Origin: Amycolatopsis alkalitolerans
GTDB taxonomy: Bacteria > Actinomycetota > Actinomycetes > Mycobacteriales > Pseudonocardiaceae
Assembly: GCF_006152065.1 (NCBI RefSeq)
Contig: NZ_VDFW01000013.1
Location: 62,001-126,000, forward strand
Reading direction: 5' to 3'
DNA length: 64,000 bases
The notes under the pieces: model-generated
The model's input: only the letters and a program-made list of their open reading frames with translations
What the model was told of the DNA's origin: nothing
Databases searched by the model: none
Shown here: positions 20,249-29,114 of the stretch, piece after piece
Position numbering within the stretch: the stretch's first letter is position 1
Layout: every line of letters begins with the position of its first letter
Position numbers and translations under genes: made by a program

Positions 20249-21681
20249 GACAGGTTGAAGCTCTTGTTGGTCAGCGGGAAGTCCGGCACGATCGTGTCGG
20301 CGAGCGCGACCGGCAGCGCCGGCCAGTTGAAGAAGCTCGGATCGACCACCTTCACCCGGGTCAGCACCCCGTCCCGGTCGAGTTCGACGCGGTGCACGAT
20401 CGTGCCGCGCCAGCCTTCGGCGATGCCCACCCCCGACCGCGCCTGTCCGGCGGGCCCGGTGTAAGCGGACAGGTCGCGGAGCCCTGCGGACAGTTCGGTG
20501 ATCCGCGTGATCGAGTCCGCGATCTCCTCGGCACGGACGCTGAACCGGGACAGCACGTCGCCGTTCGTCGTGCCGTGCCGTACGCGCGCGCCCGGGACCG
20601 CGGGGAACGGGTGATCGGCGCGCGCGTCGGTGACGAGGCCGCTGGCGCGCGCGACATAGCCGAGCGTGCCGAGGTCCGAAGCCTGCTCGCGGGTCAGCAC
20701 GGCGGTGCCGGTGAACCGGTCGACGACGACGCTGTTGGCGAGCGCGAGCGCGACCACCTCGGCGATGTCGTCACCGAGATCGCTCAGCACGTCCGGATCC
20801 GGCGCGTGGTCGAGGCGCGCCCCGCCGGGCCGGATGCAGCCTCGCAGCAGCCGGTCCCCGCTGACCTGCTCGTTCAGGCGCAGCAACCGTTCCCGGATGC
20901 GCTGGGCGTGGTTGTTGAGGATGCCGTACCCGACGTCATTGCACAGCGCGCCGAGATCGGTCACGTGGTTGTAGATGCGCTCCAGCTCCAGCAGGATCGC
21001 CCGGATCCGCTGCGCGTCCTCGGGCACGGCGATCCACTGTGCCTCCTCCACGGCGAGGCAGAACGCGAGCGAGTGGCCGACCGCGGTGTCCCCGCTGATG
21101 CGTTCGGACAGTGCGAGCGCGTCCTCGGGGCGGCGGCCTTCGAAGAGCCGTTCGAGTCCTTTGTGGACGAACCAGAGGCGGGCCTTGAGGTTGAGGATCG
21201 TCTCGCCGACCACGGAGAACCGGAAATGCCCCGGTTCGATCATGCCGGCGTGCACCGGGCCGACCGGGATCTCGTACACGCCGTCGCCTTCGACGGTGCG
21301 GAACGGGTAGGGGCCGTCGACGTCGCCGAACTCCGGCGGGCTCCCGGCGTCGGCGCGCATCGGGTACCAGCCCCGGGGCCAGTGGAAATGCCGGACCAGG
21401 CGGCGCGGCAGCGGATGATGTTCGGGCACGATGCCGAACAGGTCGCGCATCTCGCGTTCGAACCGCCCGGCGGGGAACGAGATGCCCGCGAGCGTCGGCA
21501 CGGCCGGGTGGCCGCGGTCGAGGCGGACGTGCAACTCGGTGCGGCGGTCGGGCGCGGCGGCGGTGAACAGGTACACCGCGCGCAAGGCGTCGCCGTCGTC
21601 GTGCCCGGCGATCAGGGCGACGCGGAAACCCTCGTCCAGCAACGCTTTCGCTTCGATGGGCAGTTCGGCGGGGGAGATCAT
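20227..21681 (-). CDS. Hydrogenase-related complex large subunit (HycE/NuoCD-like, Ehr type) lacking Ni-Fe ligands
   Basis: This 484-residue fusion of NuoC-like (about 1-130) and NuoD/HycE-like (about 140-484) domains corresponds to M. tuberculosis Rv0087. In true group 4 hydrogenases two CxxC pairs bind Ni-Fe. Here the first pair position reads S-G-D-T (ALSERISGDTAVGHSLAFC) and the second reads T-N-K-S (DFPLTNKSFNLSYAG). Only three scattered cysteines exist, so Ni-Fe chemistry is excluded by sequence. It is the last gene of the operon, translationally coupled (ATGA at 21678-21681) to the membrane subunit. It probably forms the peripheral arm of a proton/Na+-pumping or redox-driven membrane complex; the substrate is unknown. 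Confidence 0.85.
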   Translation of the reverse strand: MISPAELPIEAKALLDEGFRVALIAGHDDGDALRAVYLFTAAAPDRRTELHVRLDRGHPAVPTLAGISFPAGRFEREMRDLFGIVPEHHPLPRRLVRHFHWPRGWYPMRADAGSPPEFGDVDGPYPFRTVEGDGVYEIPVGPVHAGMIEPGHFRFSVVGETILNLKARLWFVHKGLERLFEGRRPEDALALSERISGDTAVGHSLAFCLAVEEAQWIAVPEDAQRIRAILLELERIYNHVTDLGALCNDVGYGILNNHAQRIRERLLRLNEQVSGDRLLRGCIRPGGARLDHAPDPDVLSDLGDDIAEVVALALANSVVVDRFTGTAVLTREQASDLGTLGYVARASGLVTDARADHPFPAVPGARVRHGTTNGDVLSRFSVRAEEIADSITRITELSAGLRDLSAYTGPAGQARSGVGIAEGWRGTIVHRVELDRDGVLTRVKVVDPSFFNWPALPVALADTIVPDFPLTNKSFNLSYAGNDL

Positions 21682-23156
21682 GGTGCCGTCCTCGAGATCG
21701 TGCCGGCGGCGAGGTGCAGGAGGGTGCCGAGCGGTCCGGCGGTGACGCCGAGCGCGGCACACGCGGCGAGCGCGCCGACCAGGCTGATCGTGGCGCTGAC
21801 CGGCAGCCGCCGCGGGGCGGTCGCGGCGCCGGGCCCCTCGGGCGCGGCACCGAACAGCATCCGGCTGGTGTGGTTGACCAGCGCGCCGGCGATCACGACC
21901 AGCAGCACGAGCGCGACGGCGGTCGCCCAGCCGAGACCGCCCGCGAACCCGGCGCGCACGATGCCCAGTTCGCTCGCGAACAGGCTGAACGGGGGGAGCC
22001 CGAGCAGTGCGAGCACGCCCAGCCCGACACTGCCCGCGAGCACCGGCGCGCGGGAGGCCAGCGCCCGTACGCCCGCGATCGCGCTGGTTCCGGTGGTCTG
22101 CAGGATCCGGCCCGCGCCGAGGAAGAGCACGCTCTTCGCGAGCCCGTGACCGAGTACGTGCAGCAGCAGCGCGGCGAGCGCGAGCGGGCTGCCGATCGCC
22201 GCGCCCAGCGCGATGAGCCCGAGATGTTCGATGCTGGAGTAGGCGAACATGCGCTTGTAATCCCGTTGCGCCAGCAGAAGCGAAGCGGCGAGCGTGAGCG
22301 ACGCCAGCGCCAGCACGGTCAGCACCGCACGCAGGAACCCCGGGCCGAGCGCGCCGTCGGCGATCACCTTGACCCGCAGGATCGCGTAGAACGCGACCGA
22401 CAGCAGCACCCCGGACATCAGCGCCGACACCGGTGCGGGTGCCTGCGAATGCGCGTCGGGGAGCCACGCGTGCAGCGGGGCGAGCCCGGCTTTCGCGCCG
22501 AAACCCAGCACCAGCAACACGACCGCGATCCTCGTGACGCCGGGGTCGAGCGCCTGGGCGTGCGCGGCGAGCGTGGCCAGATCCAGGCTCATACCGGCGT
22601 GGGCCGAGGCGTAGCTGAGCACGAGGGTGCCCAGCAGTGCGAGCGCGATCCCGGTCGAGCAGATCACGACGTACTTCCACGCGGCCTCGATCGCGGTGCG
22701 GGTACGGCGCTGGCCGACGAGCAGCGCGGTGAAGATCGTGGTGGCCTCGACCGCCACCCACACCACGCCGAGGTTCGCCGCGAGCACCGCGAGCGCCATC
22801 GCGGCCAGGAACAGTTGCACGAGCAGGCTGTGCCGGGCGGCGGTGCGGGAGGACGCCCGCTTCGCCGCCATCTCGGCGCGCAGGTACGCCGGGGTCGCGG
22901 TCGCCGCGACGAGCGCGACCGCGCCGATCACGATGAGCATGAACGCCGAAAGCGCGTCGGTCCGCAGCAGCCCGCCGACCGCGACCTGCGGTCCATGGCG
23001 GGTCACGTCGACGGCCGTGGTGATCGCGGCGGCGAGGACGAGGCCCGCGCTGATCGTGCCGGTCCACGCGGTCGCGCGCCGCCAGCCGAGCCCGGCGTGC
23101 ACGATCGCGCCGAGCAGGGGCACGGCCACCGGGGCGAGCAGGAGGATCGTGGTCAT
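21678..23156 (-). CDS. Antiporter-like membrane subunit (HycQ/HyfF, NuoN/M-like)
   Basis: This 492-residue polytopic protein of about 13-14 helices belongs to the Mrp/complex I proton-translocating family. It has the conserved lysine in FGAKAGLAPLHAWLPDAHSQAPAP and a glutamate in VWVAVEATTIF. It matches the Rv0086 position in the M. tuberculosis locus. It would conduct protons or Na+ across the membrane in the Ehr complex. The start at 23156 overlaps the previous stop (ATGA), and its own stop overlaps the large-subunit start, so it is tightly coupled. Confidence 0.85.
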   Translation of the reverse strand: MTTILLLAPVAVPLLGAIVHAGLGWRRATAWTGTISAGLVLAAAITTAVDVTRHGPQVAVGGLLRTDALSAFMLIVIGAVALVAATATPAYLRAEMAAKRASSRTAARHSLLVQLFLAAMALAVLAANLGVVWVAVEATTIFTALLVGQRRTRTAIEAAWKYVVICSTGIALALLGTLVLSYASAHAGMSLDLATLAAHAQALDPGVTRIAVVLLVLGFGAKAGLAPLHAWLPDAHSQAPAPVSALMSGVLLSVAFYAILRVKVIADGALGPGFLRAVLTVLALASLTLAASLLLAQRDYKRMFAYSSIEHLGLIALGAAIGSPLALAALLLHVLGHGLAKSVLFLGAGRILQTTGTSAIAGVRALASRAPVLAGSVGLGVLALLGLPPFSLFASELGIVRAGFAGGLGWATAVALVLLVVIAGALVNHTSRMLFGAAPEGPGAATAPRRLPVSATISLVGALAACAALGVTAGPLGTLLHLAAGTISRTAP

Positions 23157-23818
23157 CAGTCGCGCAGCTCCCGCAGTTCGTCGAGATCGGTACCGCCGAA
23201 GGCCTCCCGCATGCGCACCGCGAGGATCTGCAGGACGAGCACGACGAGCAGCAGATCCAGGGAGACGCCGAGCTCGACGACCAGGCCGACGCTCGTCACG
23301 GTGAGGAAGCCGACCGCGGTGATCCCGTTGTCCAGCAACAGGAACCCGGCCAGCTGGGACAGCGCGCGCCGCCGGGTGACGAGCACGAACAGCCCGATCA
23401 GCACGACCGTGAGCCCGACCGGGATCGCCTCCGTCGTCGCCGAAGGCGCGAGCTGGACCAGCGGCTGGGAGACCGCGTACGCCAGCAGGGTCAGCACGGC
23501 GGCGGTCAGCAGCGAGGAGGCGACGTTGACCAGCGGCCTGCTGTCGCGCCGAGCCGCGCCCGCCCGCGCCAGCGCGCGGCGCAACAGCCAGGGCAGGACG
23601 CCCACGCGCAGCACGAGCACGCCCGCCGCGATGATGCCCAGTTCGGCGTCGCGATGGTGGACGGCGATCACCGCGACGATGGCGGTCAACGCCAGGCCCT
23701 GCAAGGCGAACAGGCCGATGACGACGGACAGTTCGCGGCGCCACAGGACAAGCACCGCGGACAGCAGCAGGGCACCGCAGAAGAGGTCGAGCAGTTGTAC
23801 GTAGAGTGTTTCGTTCAT
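23156..23818 (-). CDS. HyfE/HycP-like membrane subunit
   Basis: This 220-residue protein has about seven helices. It resembles HyfE and NuoK-like small membrane subunits, with buried acidic residues (QLLDLFCGALLL, GVLVLRVGVLPWLL, LLLDNGITAVGF). It occupies the Rv0085 position. It joins the antiporter-like subunits in the membrane arm. The ATG at 23818 has a clear GGAGGTGGCG site, 10 bases after the stop of the HycD-like gene, and its TGA overlaps the next start. Confidence 0.8.
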   Translation of the reverse strand: MNETLYVQLLDLFCGALLLSAVLVLWRRELSVVIGLFALQGLALTAIVAVIAVHHRDAELGIIAAGVLVLRVGVLPWLLRRALARAGAARRDSRPLVNVASSLLTAAVLTLLAYAVSQPLVQLAPSATTEAIPVGLTVVLIGLFVLVTRRRALSQLAGFLLLDNGITAVGFLTVTSVGLVVELGVSLDLLLVVLVLQILAVRMREAFGGTDLDELRELRD

Positions 23819-23828
23819 CGCCACCTCC

Positions 23829-24770
23829 TCAGGCCAGGAAGAACGAGGACGCGACGGCCAGCAGGGACAGCAGGAACGAACCGGCGAGCAACTCCGGCAC
23901 GCGGAACAGCCGCAGCTTCGCCAGGAACACTTCGCCGACCGCGAGCGCGACACCGAGCAGGCCTACCTTCAGCACGATCGCGCCGGTCCCGATCAGCAGG
24001 GACAGCGGATCGGGCGAGGTCGCGACGCCCCAGGGCAGGAACAGGTTCGCCAGCAGGCCGAGGAACACGCTCAACCGCATCGCGGAGGCCAGTTCGACGA
24101 GCGCCAGGTCCGGCCCGGCGTATTCGAGGATCATCGCCTCGTGCACCATCGTCAGTTCGAGGTGGGTCGACGGGTTGTCCACCGGCAGCCGCCCGGTCTC
24201 GGCGATGATCACCACGACCAGCGCGACCGCGGCCAGCAGGCTGGCGGGGGAGATCACCCGCGACGGATCATGCACGGTCGAGGAGACGATCGAGGACAGG
24301 TTCGTCGATCCGACCCGCACCGAGAGCGCGAAGATCGCCACCAGCAGGGTCGGCTCGACGAGCGCCACGATCGTCATCTCGCGGCTCGCGCCCATCCCGC
24401 CGAACGCGGTACCGGTGTCCAGGCCCGCGAGCGCCAGCGCGACGGTGCCCAGGGTCAGCAGCGCCACGACGGCGAACAGGTCGGCCGCCGGCGGGATGGC
24501 CGATCCGGTGGTGACGAACGGGACGACGACCGCCACCACGAGCGAGGTGGCCACCAGCACCAGCGGGGCGATCCGGAACACCTCGCTCGTGCCGCGCGGG
24601 CGCACGGTTTCCTTGTGCAGGAACTGTTTCCGCAGATCCCGCCACGGCTGGGCGATCCCCGCGCCCGCGCGGCCCTCCAGCCGCGCGCGCACCTGCCGCA
24701 TGAGCCCGGTCAGCAGCGGTGCCCCGCCGATCACCAGCAGCGCCTGCACGGCGCCGGCCACCGCGTTCAC
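23829..24770 (-). CDS. HycD/NuoH-like membrane subunit
   Basis: This is a 313-residue complex I ND1-type protein of about eight helices that links the peripheral arm to the membrane arm. It has the conserved loop AGAGIAQPWRDLRKQFLHKE and acidic quinone-site-like residues (VDNPSTHLELTMVHEAMILEY). It corresponds to Rv0084. It starts with GTG at 24770 overlapping the HyfB-like stop (GTGA). The presence of this subunit supports a real membrane complex rather than a soluble enzyme. Confidence 0.85.
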   Translation of the reverse strand: MNAVAGAVQALLVIGGAPLLTGLMRQVRARLEGRAGAGIAQPWRDLRKQFLHKETVRPRGTSEVFRIAPLVLVATSLVVAVVVPFVTTGSAIPPAADLFAVVALLTLGTVALALAGLDTGTAFGGMGASREMTIVALVEPTLLVAIFALSVRVGSTNLSSIVSSTVHDPSRVISPASLLAAVALVVVIIAETGRLPVDNPSTHLELTMVHEAMILEYAGPDLALVELASAMRLSVFLGLLANLFLPWGVATSPDPLSLLIGTGAIVLKVGLLGVALAVGEVFLAKLRLFRVPELLAGSFLLSLLAVASSFFLA

Positions 24771-26749
24771 CGCGTCACCGCCAGGGCGATGAGCGCGGCG
24801 ACCACCGTGTAGAAGCCGTAACCGAGGTACCGGTGCACGCTGCCGTTCGCGAGCTTGCGGCCCGCACGGCCCCACGCGGCGACGGCGGCGAGCACGGGCG
24901 CGTAGAACCGGCGCTCGATCCGGTCCGGCACCCCGCGCCGGTAGGCGACGGCCGCGACGAGATACGCGGACTCTTCGTGATGGGTCACGTTCACATCGGT
25001 CTCCGGCCGTACGACGTCGTCGAAAACCCGTTGCAGTGGTTCGGCGAACGACGTCGCGGTGTACTCCATGCGCGGCGTGAGCGGGCCCGCGCCGCAGTCC
25101 CACAGCCGCGCGTCACGACGGGCACGGCGGAGGCTCAGTGCCCGCAGCACGCCGACGATCAACACCGTCCCCGCGAGCAGCGCGAGCGTCAGCAGCAGGG
25201 GCGAAAGAGAGCCCGCGACCGCGGTCAGGCGGACGGTCGCCGCCTCGGTCGTCACCGCGTCGCCGAAGCCCGCGGCCTTCGCGACGGCGGGCAGGACCAG
25301 CGTCGGAAGCAGCGCGAGGACAGCGGAAACGGCGGCGGCGAGGCCCATCCCGGTGAGCATGCTCGGCGGGCTTTCGTGGGCGGCCGCCGCGCCGCGCGGC
25401 CGGGCGAGGAACCCGACACCGAACGCCTTGACGAAGGTCGCCACGGCGAGGCCCGCGGTGAGCGCCACAGCCGCGACCGACAGCGGCATCGCGATCGCCG
25501 TCGCGACCCCGGAGGCGGGCAGACCGTGCACGAGTGCCTGCAACAGCAGCCATTCGGACACAAACGCGGTGCCCGGCGGCAGCGCGGACGCGGCCAGCGC
25601 CCCGGCGCCGAACAGCGCGGTCGTCACCGGCATGGTGCGCCGCAGCCCGCCGAGGGCGTCGAGATCGCGCGTCCCGGTCGCGTGCAGTACCGAACCGGCG
25701 GACAGGAACAGCAGTGTCTTGAACGCGGCGTGCCCGAGCACGTGCAGCAGCGCCGCCGACAGCGCGAGCGCGGCGAGATCCCGGTGCCCGGTCGAGGCGA
25801 ACAGCCCGGCCGCGCCGGTGCCGATCAGCACCAGGCCCATGTTCTCGGTGGTGGAGCTGCCCAGGAGCCGTTTGAGGTCGGTGCTCATCGCGGCCTGCAG
25901 GATCCCGTAGACGGCGGAGACCGCCCCGAGCGCGAGCACCGCGAGCCACCACCAGCGGGGCCCGCCGCCGAGCAGGTCGAATCCGAACCGGACGATCCCG
26001 TACACGCCGAGGTTGACCATCGCGGCGGACATCAGCGCCGACACGTGGCTGGGCGCCTCCGGATGCGCGCGCGGCAGCCAGGCGTGCAGCGGCAGGATCC
26101 CGGCCTTCGAGGAGAACCCGGTCAGCGTCAGCAGGAACACGAGATCGCGGGTAACGGAGGACAGGTGCGCTTCTCTGAGCGCGGCAAAGGAGTCCCCGCC
26201 CGCGTGGCCGGCGAACACGAGCAGGCCCGCCAGGATCGTGACGAACCCGAGATGCGTCATCACCGCGTACCAGCGGCCCGCGGAGGCGACCTGGCGGCGC
26301 CGCCGGTGCTCGGTGACCACGAGCAGCAGCGAGGTGAGCGCCATCAGCTCCCAGCACACCAGGAAGGTCCCGATCCCGGCGGCGACCGGTACCAGCAGCA
26401 TGGCGACCACGAACAGCGGCAGGATCGCTTGCGGAGGACGGGAATCGTGGCGCGTGTAGCCGATCGCGTATATCCCGGTGGCGATCGCGACCCCACCGGT
26501 GACGGCGAGGAACAGCCCGCCGAGCGGATCCACGGAGACGGCGAACCCGGACAGCGGCAGCAGCCCGGACCACGTCGCCGAAAACGCCTCCCCGGACAGC
26601 GCGGCGACACCCGCGACGATGGCGGCGACGCCCGTCAGCGCGGTCCCCGCGCCGCTCACCACAGAGCGCAGCGAGCGCGGAATGACCACAGTGGACAGTG
26701 CGGTAAGCGCGCCCGCGACCACCGCGGTGAGCAGGCTCGCGGCGATCAC
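24767..26749 (-). CDS. HyfB/NuoL-like antiporter subunit
   Basis: This is a 660-residue polytopic protein with about 16 helices. It has the lysine-containing GFSSKAGILPLHAWLPRAHP signature, a second charged site (GHAAFKTLLFLSAG) and a hydrophilic C-terminal region before the last helix (CGAGPLTPRMEYTATSFAEP). It occupies the Rv0083 position. It is the largest ion-translocating subunit of the putative Ehr complex. GTG start at 26749 overlaps the NuoB-like stop. Confidence 0.85.
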   Translation of the reverse strand: MIAASLLTAVVAGALTALSTVVIPRSLRSVVSGAGTALTGVAAIVAGVAALSGEAFSATWSGLLPLSGFAVSVDPLGGLFLAVTGGVAIATGIYAIGYTRHDSRPPQAILPLFVVAMLLVPVAAGIGTFLVCWELMALTSLLLVVTEHRRRRQVASAGRWYAVMTHLGFVTILAGLLVFAGHAGGDSFAALREAHLSSVTRDLVFLLTLTGFSSKAGILPLHAWLPRAHPEAPSHVSALMSAAMVNLGVYGIVRFGFDLLGGGPRWWWLAVLALGAVSAVYGILQAAMSTDLKRLLGSSTTENMGLVLIGTGAAGLFASTGHRDLAALALSAALLHVLGHAAFKTLLFLSAGSVLHATGTRDLDALGGLRRTMPVTTALFGAGALAASALPPGTAFVSEWLLLQALVHGLPASGVATAIAMPLSVAAVALTAGLAVATFVKAFGVGFLARPRGAAAAHESPPSMLTGMGLAAAVSAVLALLPTLVLPAVAKAAGFGDAVTTEAATVRLTAVAGSLSPLLLTLALLAGTVLIVGVLRALSLRRARRDARLWDCGAGPLTPRMEYTATSFAEPLQRVFDDVVRPETDVNVTHHEESAYLVAAVAYRRGVPDRIERRFYAPVLAAVAAWGRAGRKLANGSVHRYLGYGFYTVVAALIALAVTR

Positions 26750-27219
26750 CGGCCCGTCAGCTTTCGCAGCCCCTCGACGATCGCCTCCGGCCGGGGCGGG
26801 CAGCCGGGGATCTCCAGATCCACCGGTACGACGTCGGAAACGGCGCCGACCACTCCGTAGGCCCCGGCGAACACCCCGCAGTTACGCGCGCAGTCACCGA
26901 CCGCCACGACGGCCTTCGGTCCCGGCACGGCGTCGTGCGTGCGCCGCAACGGCTCGGCCATGTTGCGTGTCACCGCGCCGGTCACCAGCAGCGCGTCGGC
27001 GTGCCGCGGCGACGCGACGAGCCGCGCCCCGTACCGCTCGGCGTCGTACACGGGGCCGAACGCCGACGCGATCTCCACCTCGCACCCGTTGCAGGAACCG
27101 GCATCGACGTGGCGTACCTGCACCGAGCCGCCGAAGGGGAACCGCTCCGCGGCCGGCCGCGGCGGCGCGGGCTCGGCGACCCGCCCGGTCCGGAGGATCT
27201 TGCGCCACAGGCTCGCCAT
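26746..27219 (-). CDS. NuoB/HycG-like iron-sulfur subunit
   Basis: The 157-residue protein belongs to the complex I 20-kDa/hydrogenase small-subunit family. It retains all four cubane ligands: CNGCEVE near residues 43-46, GDCARNC and PGCPPRPE. A [4Fe-4S] cluster adjacent to the large subunit is therefore expected, even though the large subunit has lost its Ni-Fe site. This implies electron transfer to another acceptor, for example a quinone. It corresponds to Rv0082. Its ATG overlaps the last base of the ArsR stop (TAATG), so the regulator is part of the transcript. Confidence 0.85.
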   Translation of the reverse strand: MASLWRKILRTGRVAEPAPPRPAAERFPFGGSVQVRHVDAGSCNGCEVEIASAFGPVYDAERYGARLVASPRHADALLVTGAVTRNMAEPLRRTHDAVPGPKAVVAVGDCARNCGVFAGAYGVVGAVSDVVPVDLEIPGCPPRPEAIVEGLRKLTGR

Positions 27220-27566
27220 TACTCGCCCCGCTCCGTGTTCGTGGGCACAGCCAGGTTCGCGAGCAGTTCGACCTGCCCGGTCAGCACCGTGCCGAGGATC
27301 CGCCGCGCGACCGCCAGCAGTTCGGCGATCGACGGATCGGTGATCGAGTAGAAGACCGCCGAGCCCTCCTTGCGGGACACGACCAGCCCGGCCCGCCGCA
27401 GCACCGCGAGCTGCTGGGACAGGTTCGTCGCCTCGATCCCGACCTTGGGCAGCAGTTCGGCGACGGCGTGCTCGCGTGTGCTGAGCAGTTCGAGCACCCG
27501 GATGCGCGCCGGATGGCCGAGTGTCTTGAAGAACTCCGCCTTCAGCTGATACAGGGGCTTGGTCAC
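27219..27566 (-). CDS. ArsR-family repressor heading the Ehr operon (Rv0081-like)
   Basis: This is a 115-residue winged-helix protein. KTLGHPARIRVLELLSTREHAVAELL and the recognition region ATNLSQQLAVLRRAGLVV identify the ArsR/SmtB family. No cysteine is present, so metal sensing by thiolates is unlikely. M. tuberculosis Rv0081, which heads the matching locus, is a known DosR-regulated autorepressor. A perfect 13-base palindrome 12-24 bases upstream of the GTG start supports autoregulation here. The same site lies between this gene and the divergent LLM gene. Confidence 0.85.
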   Translation of the reverse strand: MTKPLYQLKAEFFKTLGHPARIRVLELLSTREHAVAELLPKVGIEATNLSQQLAVLRRAGLVVSRKEGSAVFYSITDPSIAELLAVARRILGTVLTGQVELLANLAVPTNTERGE

Positions 27567-27577
27567 TTGAAGAATTT

Positions 27578-27590
27578 ATCAACTGTTGAT
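27578..27590. promoter_or_regulatory. Operator-like palindrome ATCAAC-T-GTTGAT
   Basis: Perfect 6-base arms around one base, in an AT-rich stretch between the ArsR gene (start 27566, minus) and the LLM oxidoreductase gene (start 27646, plus). It is the likely binding site of the ArsR protein, controlling one or both genes. Confidence 0.6.
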
Positions 27591-27645
27591 TACAAGGATT
27601 CAGCACCCCTGGAACAAGGACCGCGGCGAGGGGGTTACGGTTGCC

Positions 27646-28440
27646 ATGACGAAGCTTGGTCCGATCGGCGCCGCCACCCGCTCCACCGAGCCGGCGGTCT
27701 TCGCCGAGGTGGAGGCGCTCGGGTACGACACGCTCTGGCTGCCCGGCGAACTCGCGCAGGTCGCCGGCGCCGTCCGCGCCACCAGCACGATCACCGTGAC
27801 GACCGGCATCGTGTCGGTCGACCAGGTGCCCGCGGCCGAGGTCGCGGCAGCGTACACCGCGCACGGCGGGCGGTACCTGCCGGGTATCGGCGGTGCGCAC
27901 GGAGCGAAACCGCTGACGACGCTGAACGCGTATCTGGACGACCTGGACCCGGTGGTGCCCGCCTCGGACCGGATCCTGTCCGCGCTCGGCCCGAAGGCGC
28001 TGAAGCTCGCCCACGACCGGGCCTTCGCGGCGTACCCGTTCCTGGTCACCCCGGACTACGTCGCAGCCGCGCGTGAGATCGCCGGACCGGACACGGATCT
28101 GGCCGTCCTGCTGATGGTGGTGCCGGAGACCGATCCGGAGAGCGCGCGCGAAAAGGCGCGCGGTGGCGGATTGCGGTTCCTGTCCGGACTGCCCGGATAC
28201 GCCGCCAGCTTCCGGCGCATGGGCTTTTCCGACGACGAGATCACCGGCGTGGCGGACCGGCTCGTCGACGGGGTCACCGTCTGGGGTGGTCTGGACGCGG
28301 TGACGGCGCGGCTGCGCGAATACCAGGCCGCCGGCGCCGATCAGCTCGTCGTCCAAATTGACGGATTACCGGCGAATTGGCGGGTCGCGCTCGCCCGGGC
28401 CTTCGGTAACGTCGCCGCGGTCAACGGCGACGAGCATTGA
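27646..28440 (+). CDS. LLM-class F420-dependent oxidoreductase (TIGR03620-like)
   Basis: This 264-residue luciferase-like TIM-barrel protein begins MTKLGPIGAATRS and has FAEVEALGYDTLWLPG, then a compact C-terminus; it is shorter than typical LLM enzymes, as in F420-dependent subfamilies. The substrate is unknown. The ATG lies 4 bases after TACGGT, so a leaderless transcript is plausible. A longer frame from a TTG at 27586 would cover the operator palindrome and is rejected. It is divergent from the ArsR-Ehr operon and may share its operator. Confidence 0.75.
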   Translation: MTKLGPIGAATRSTEPAVFAEVEALGYDTLWLPGELAQVAGAVRATSTITVTTGIVSVDQVPAAEVAAAYTAHGGRYLPGIGGAHGAKPLTTLNAYLDDLDPVVPASDRILSALGPKALKLAHDRAFAAYPFLVTPDYVAAAREIAGPDTDLAVLLMVVPETDPESAREKARGGGLRFLSGLPGYAASFRRMGFSDDEITGVADRLVDGVTVWGGLDAVTARLREYQAAGADQLVVQIDGLPANWRVALARAFGNVAAVNGDEH

Positions 28441-28498
28441 GAAAGCCGCTCCAGACCCCGGCGGTGTCCAATTTGCCCGGACGAGTCGGGGTGCGCGC

Positions 28499-29107
28499 AT
28501 GGGCAGAAAAGACCGGATCGTCCCGTCGGTCGAAGACGGATTGGTGAGCTCCGCCGTGGCCGGTGACCGCGGAGCCGTCGGTGAACTCGTGCGGTGGCTG
28601 GAACCGTTGGTGCTGCGGCATTGCCGGCACAAGGTGCTGCCCGGCGAGCGCTGGCGTGTCGATGTGGACGACCTCGCCCAGGAGGTCGTGCTGGCCGTGC
28701 TCAAGGCGTTGCCGCGCTACCCCTACGACGCGGAGGTGTTCCTGCCCTACGTGCTGACGATCGCGAACCGCAAGCTGTCGGAGTCCCGGCGTACGGCGCG
28801 GTACCGGTACGCGGTGCCGGTGGGCGAGTTCGGCGACGACGAGTGGAGGCTGAGCGACACCTCGCCCGATCCCGGGGACGAGGTCGAGCGTAGCGATCTC
28901 GGCCGCCGCCTCGGGCACCTGATGTGCACGCTGCCGCCGCGGACGAGGCGGATCCTCCAGCTCCGGGTGCTCGACGGGCTCTCGGCGCAGGAGACCGCCG
29001 ACGCCCTGGGCATCGCGAGCGCCGGCGCGGTCCGGGTCACCCAGCACCGGGCGCTGGCGCATCTGCGCAAGGGCGCCATGGCCGACGCCCGGTTCCCGGC
29101 GCGGTAA
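28499..29107 (+). CDS. Sigma-70 family RNA polymerase sigma factor (ShbA/SigD-like)
   Basis: This 202-residue ECF-type sigma factor has region 2 (VDVDDLAQEVVLAVLKALPRYP) and region 4 (LDGLSAQETADALGIASAGAV). The general plan resembles actinobacterial ShbA/SigD proteins. No anti-sigma gene adjoins it. It starts at ATG 28499, 58 bases after the LLM gene. Whether it takes part in the low-oxygen genes around it cannot be told from sequence. Confidence 0.75.
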   Translation: MGRKDRIVPSVEDGLVSSAVAGDRGAVGELVRWLEPLVLRHCRHKVLPGERWRVDVDDLAQEVVLAVLKALPRYPYDAEVFLPYVLTIANRKLSESRRTARYRYAVPVGEFGDDEWRLSDTSPDPGDEVERSDLGRRLGHLMCTLPPRTRRILQLRVLDGLSAQETADALGIASAGAVRVTQHRALAHLRKGAMADARFPAR

Positions 29108-29114
29108 CCCGGCG

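Noticed and set aside
19924-22149. A 741-codon plus-strand frame across the large-subunit gene of the Ehr operon
   Set aside because: It is the complement of the HycE-like and HycQ-like genes; composition is that of a shadow frame.
20227-23067. The large subunit read as a 946-residue protein
   Set aside because: The upstream 462 codons are out of frame with the HycQ-like gene they overlap; the ATG at 21681 with ATGA overlap gives the family-length protein.
20227-27219. Annotation as a functional group 4 Ni-Fe hydrogenase or formate hydrogenlyase
   Set aside because: The four ligand cysteines of the large subunit are absent, so only the hydrogenase-related (Ehr) label is justified.
27586-27645. 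A TTG-started longer form of the LLM oxidoreductase
   Set aside because: It would translate through the operator palindrome and has no ribosome-binding site.
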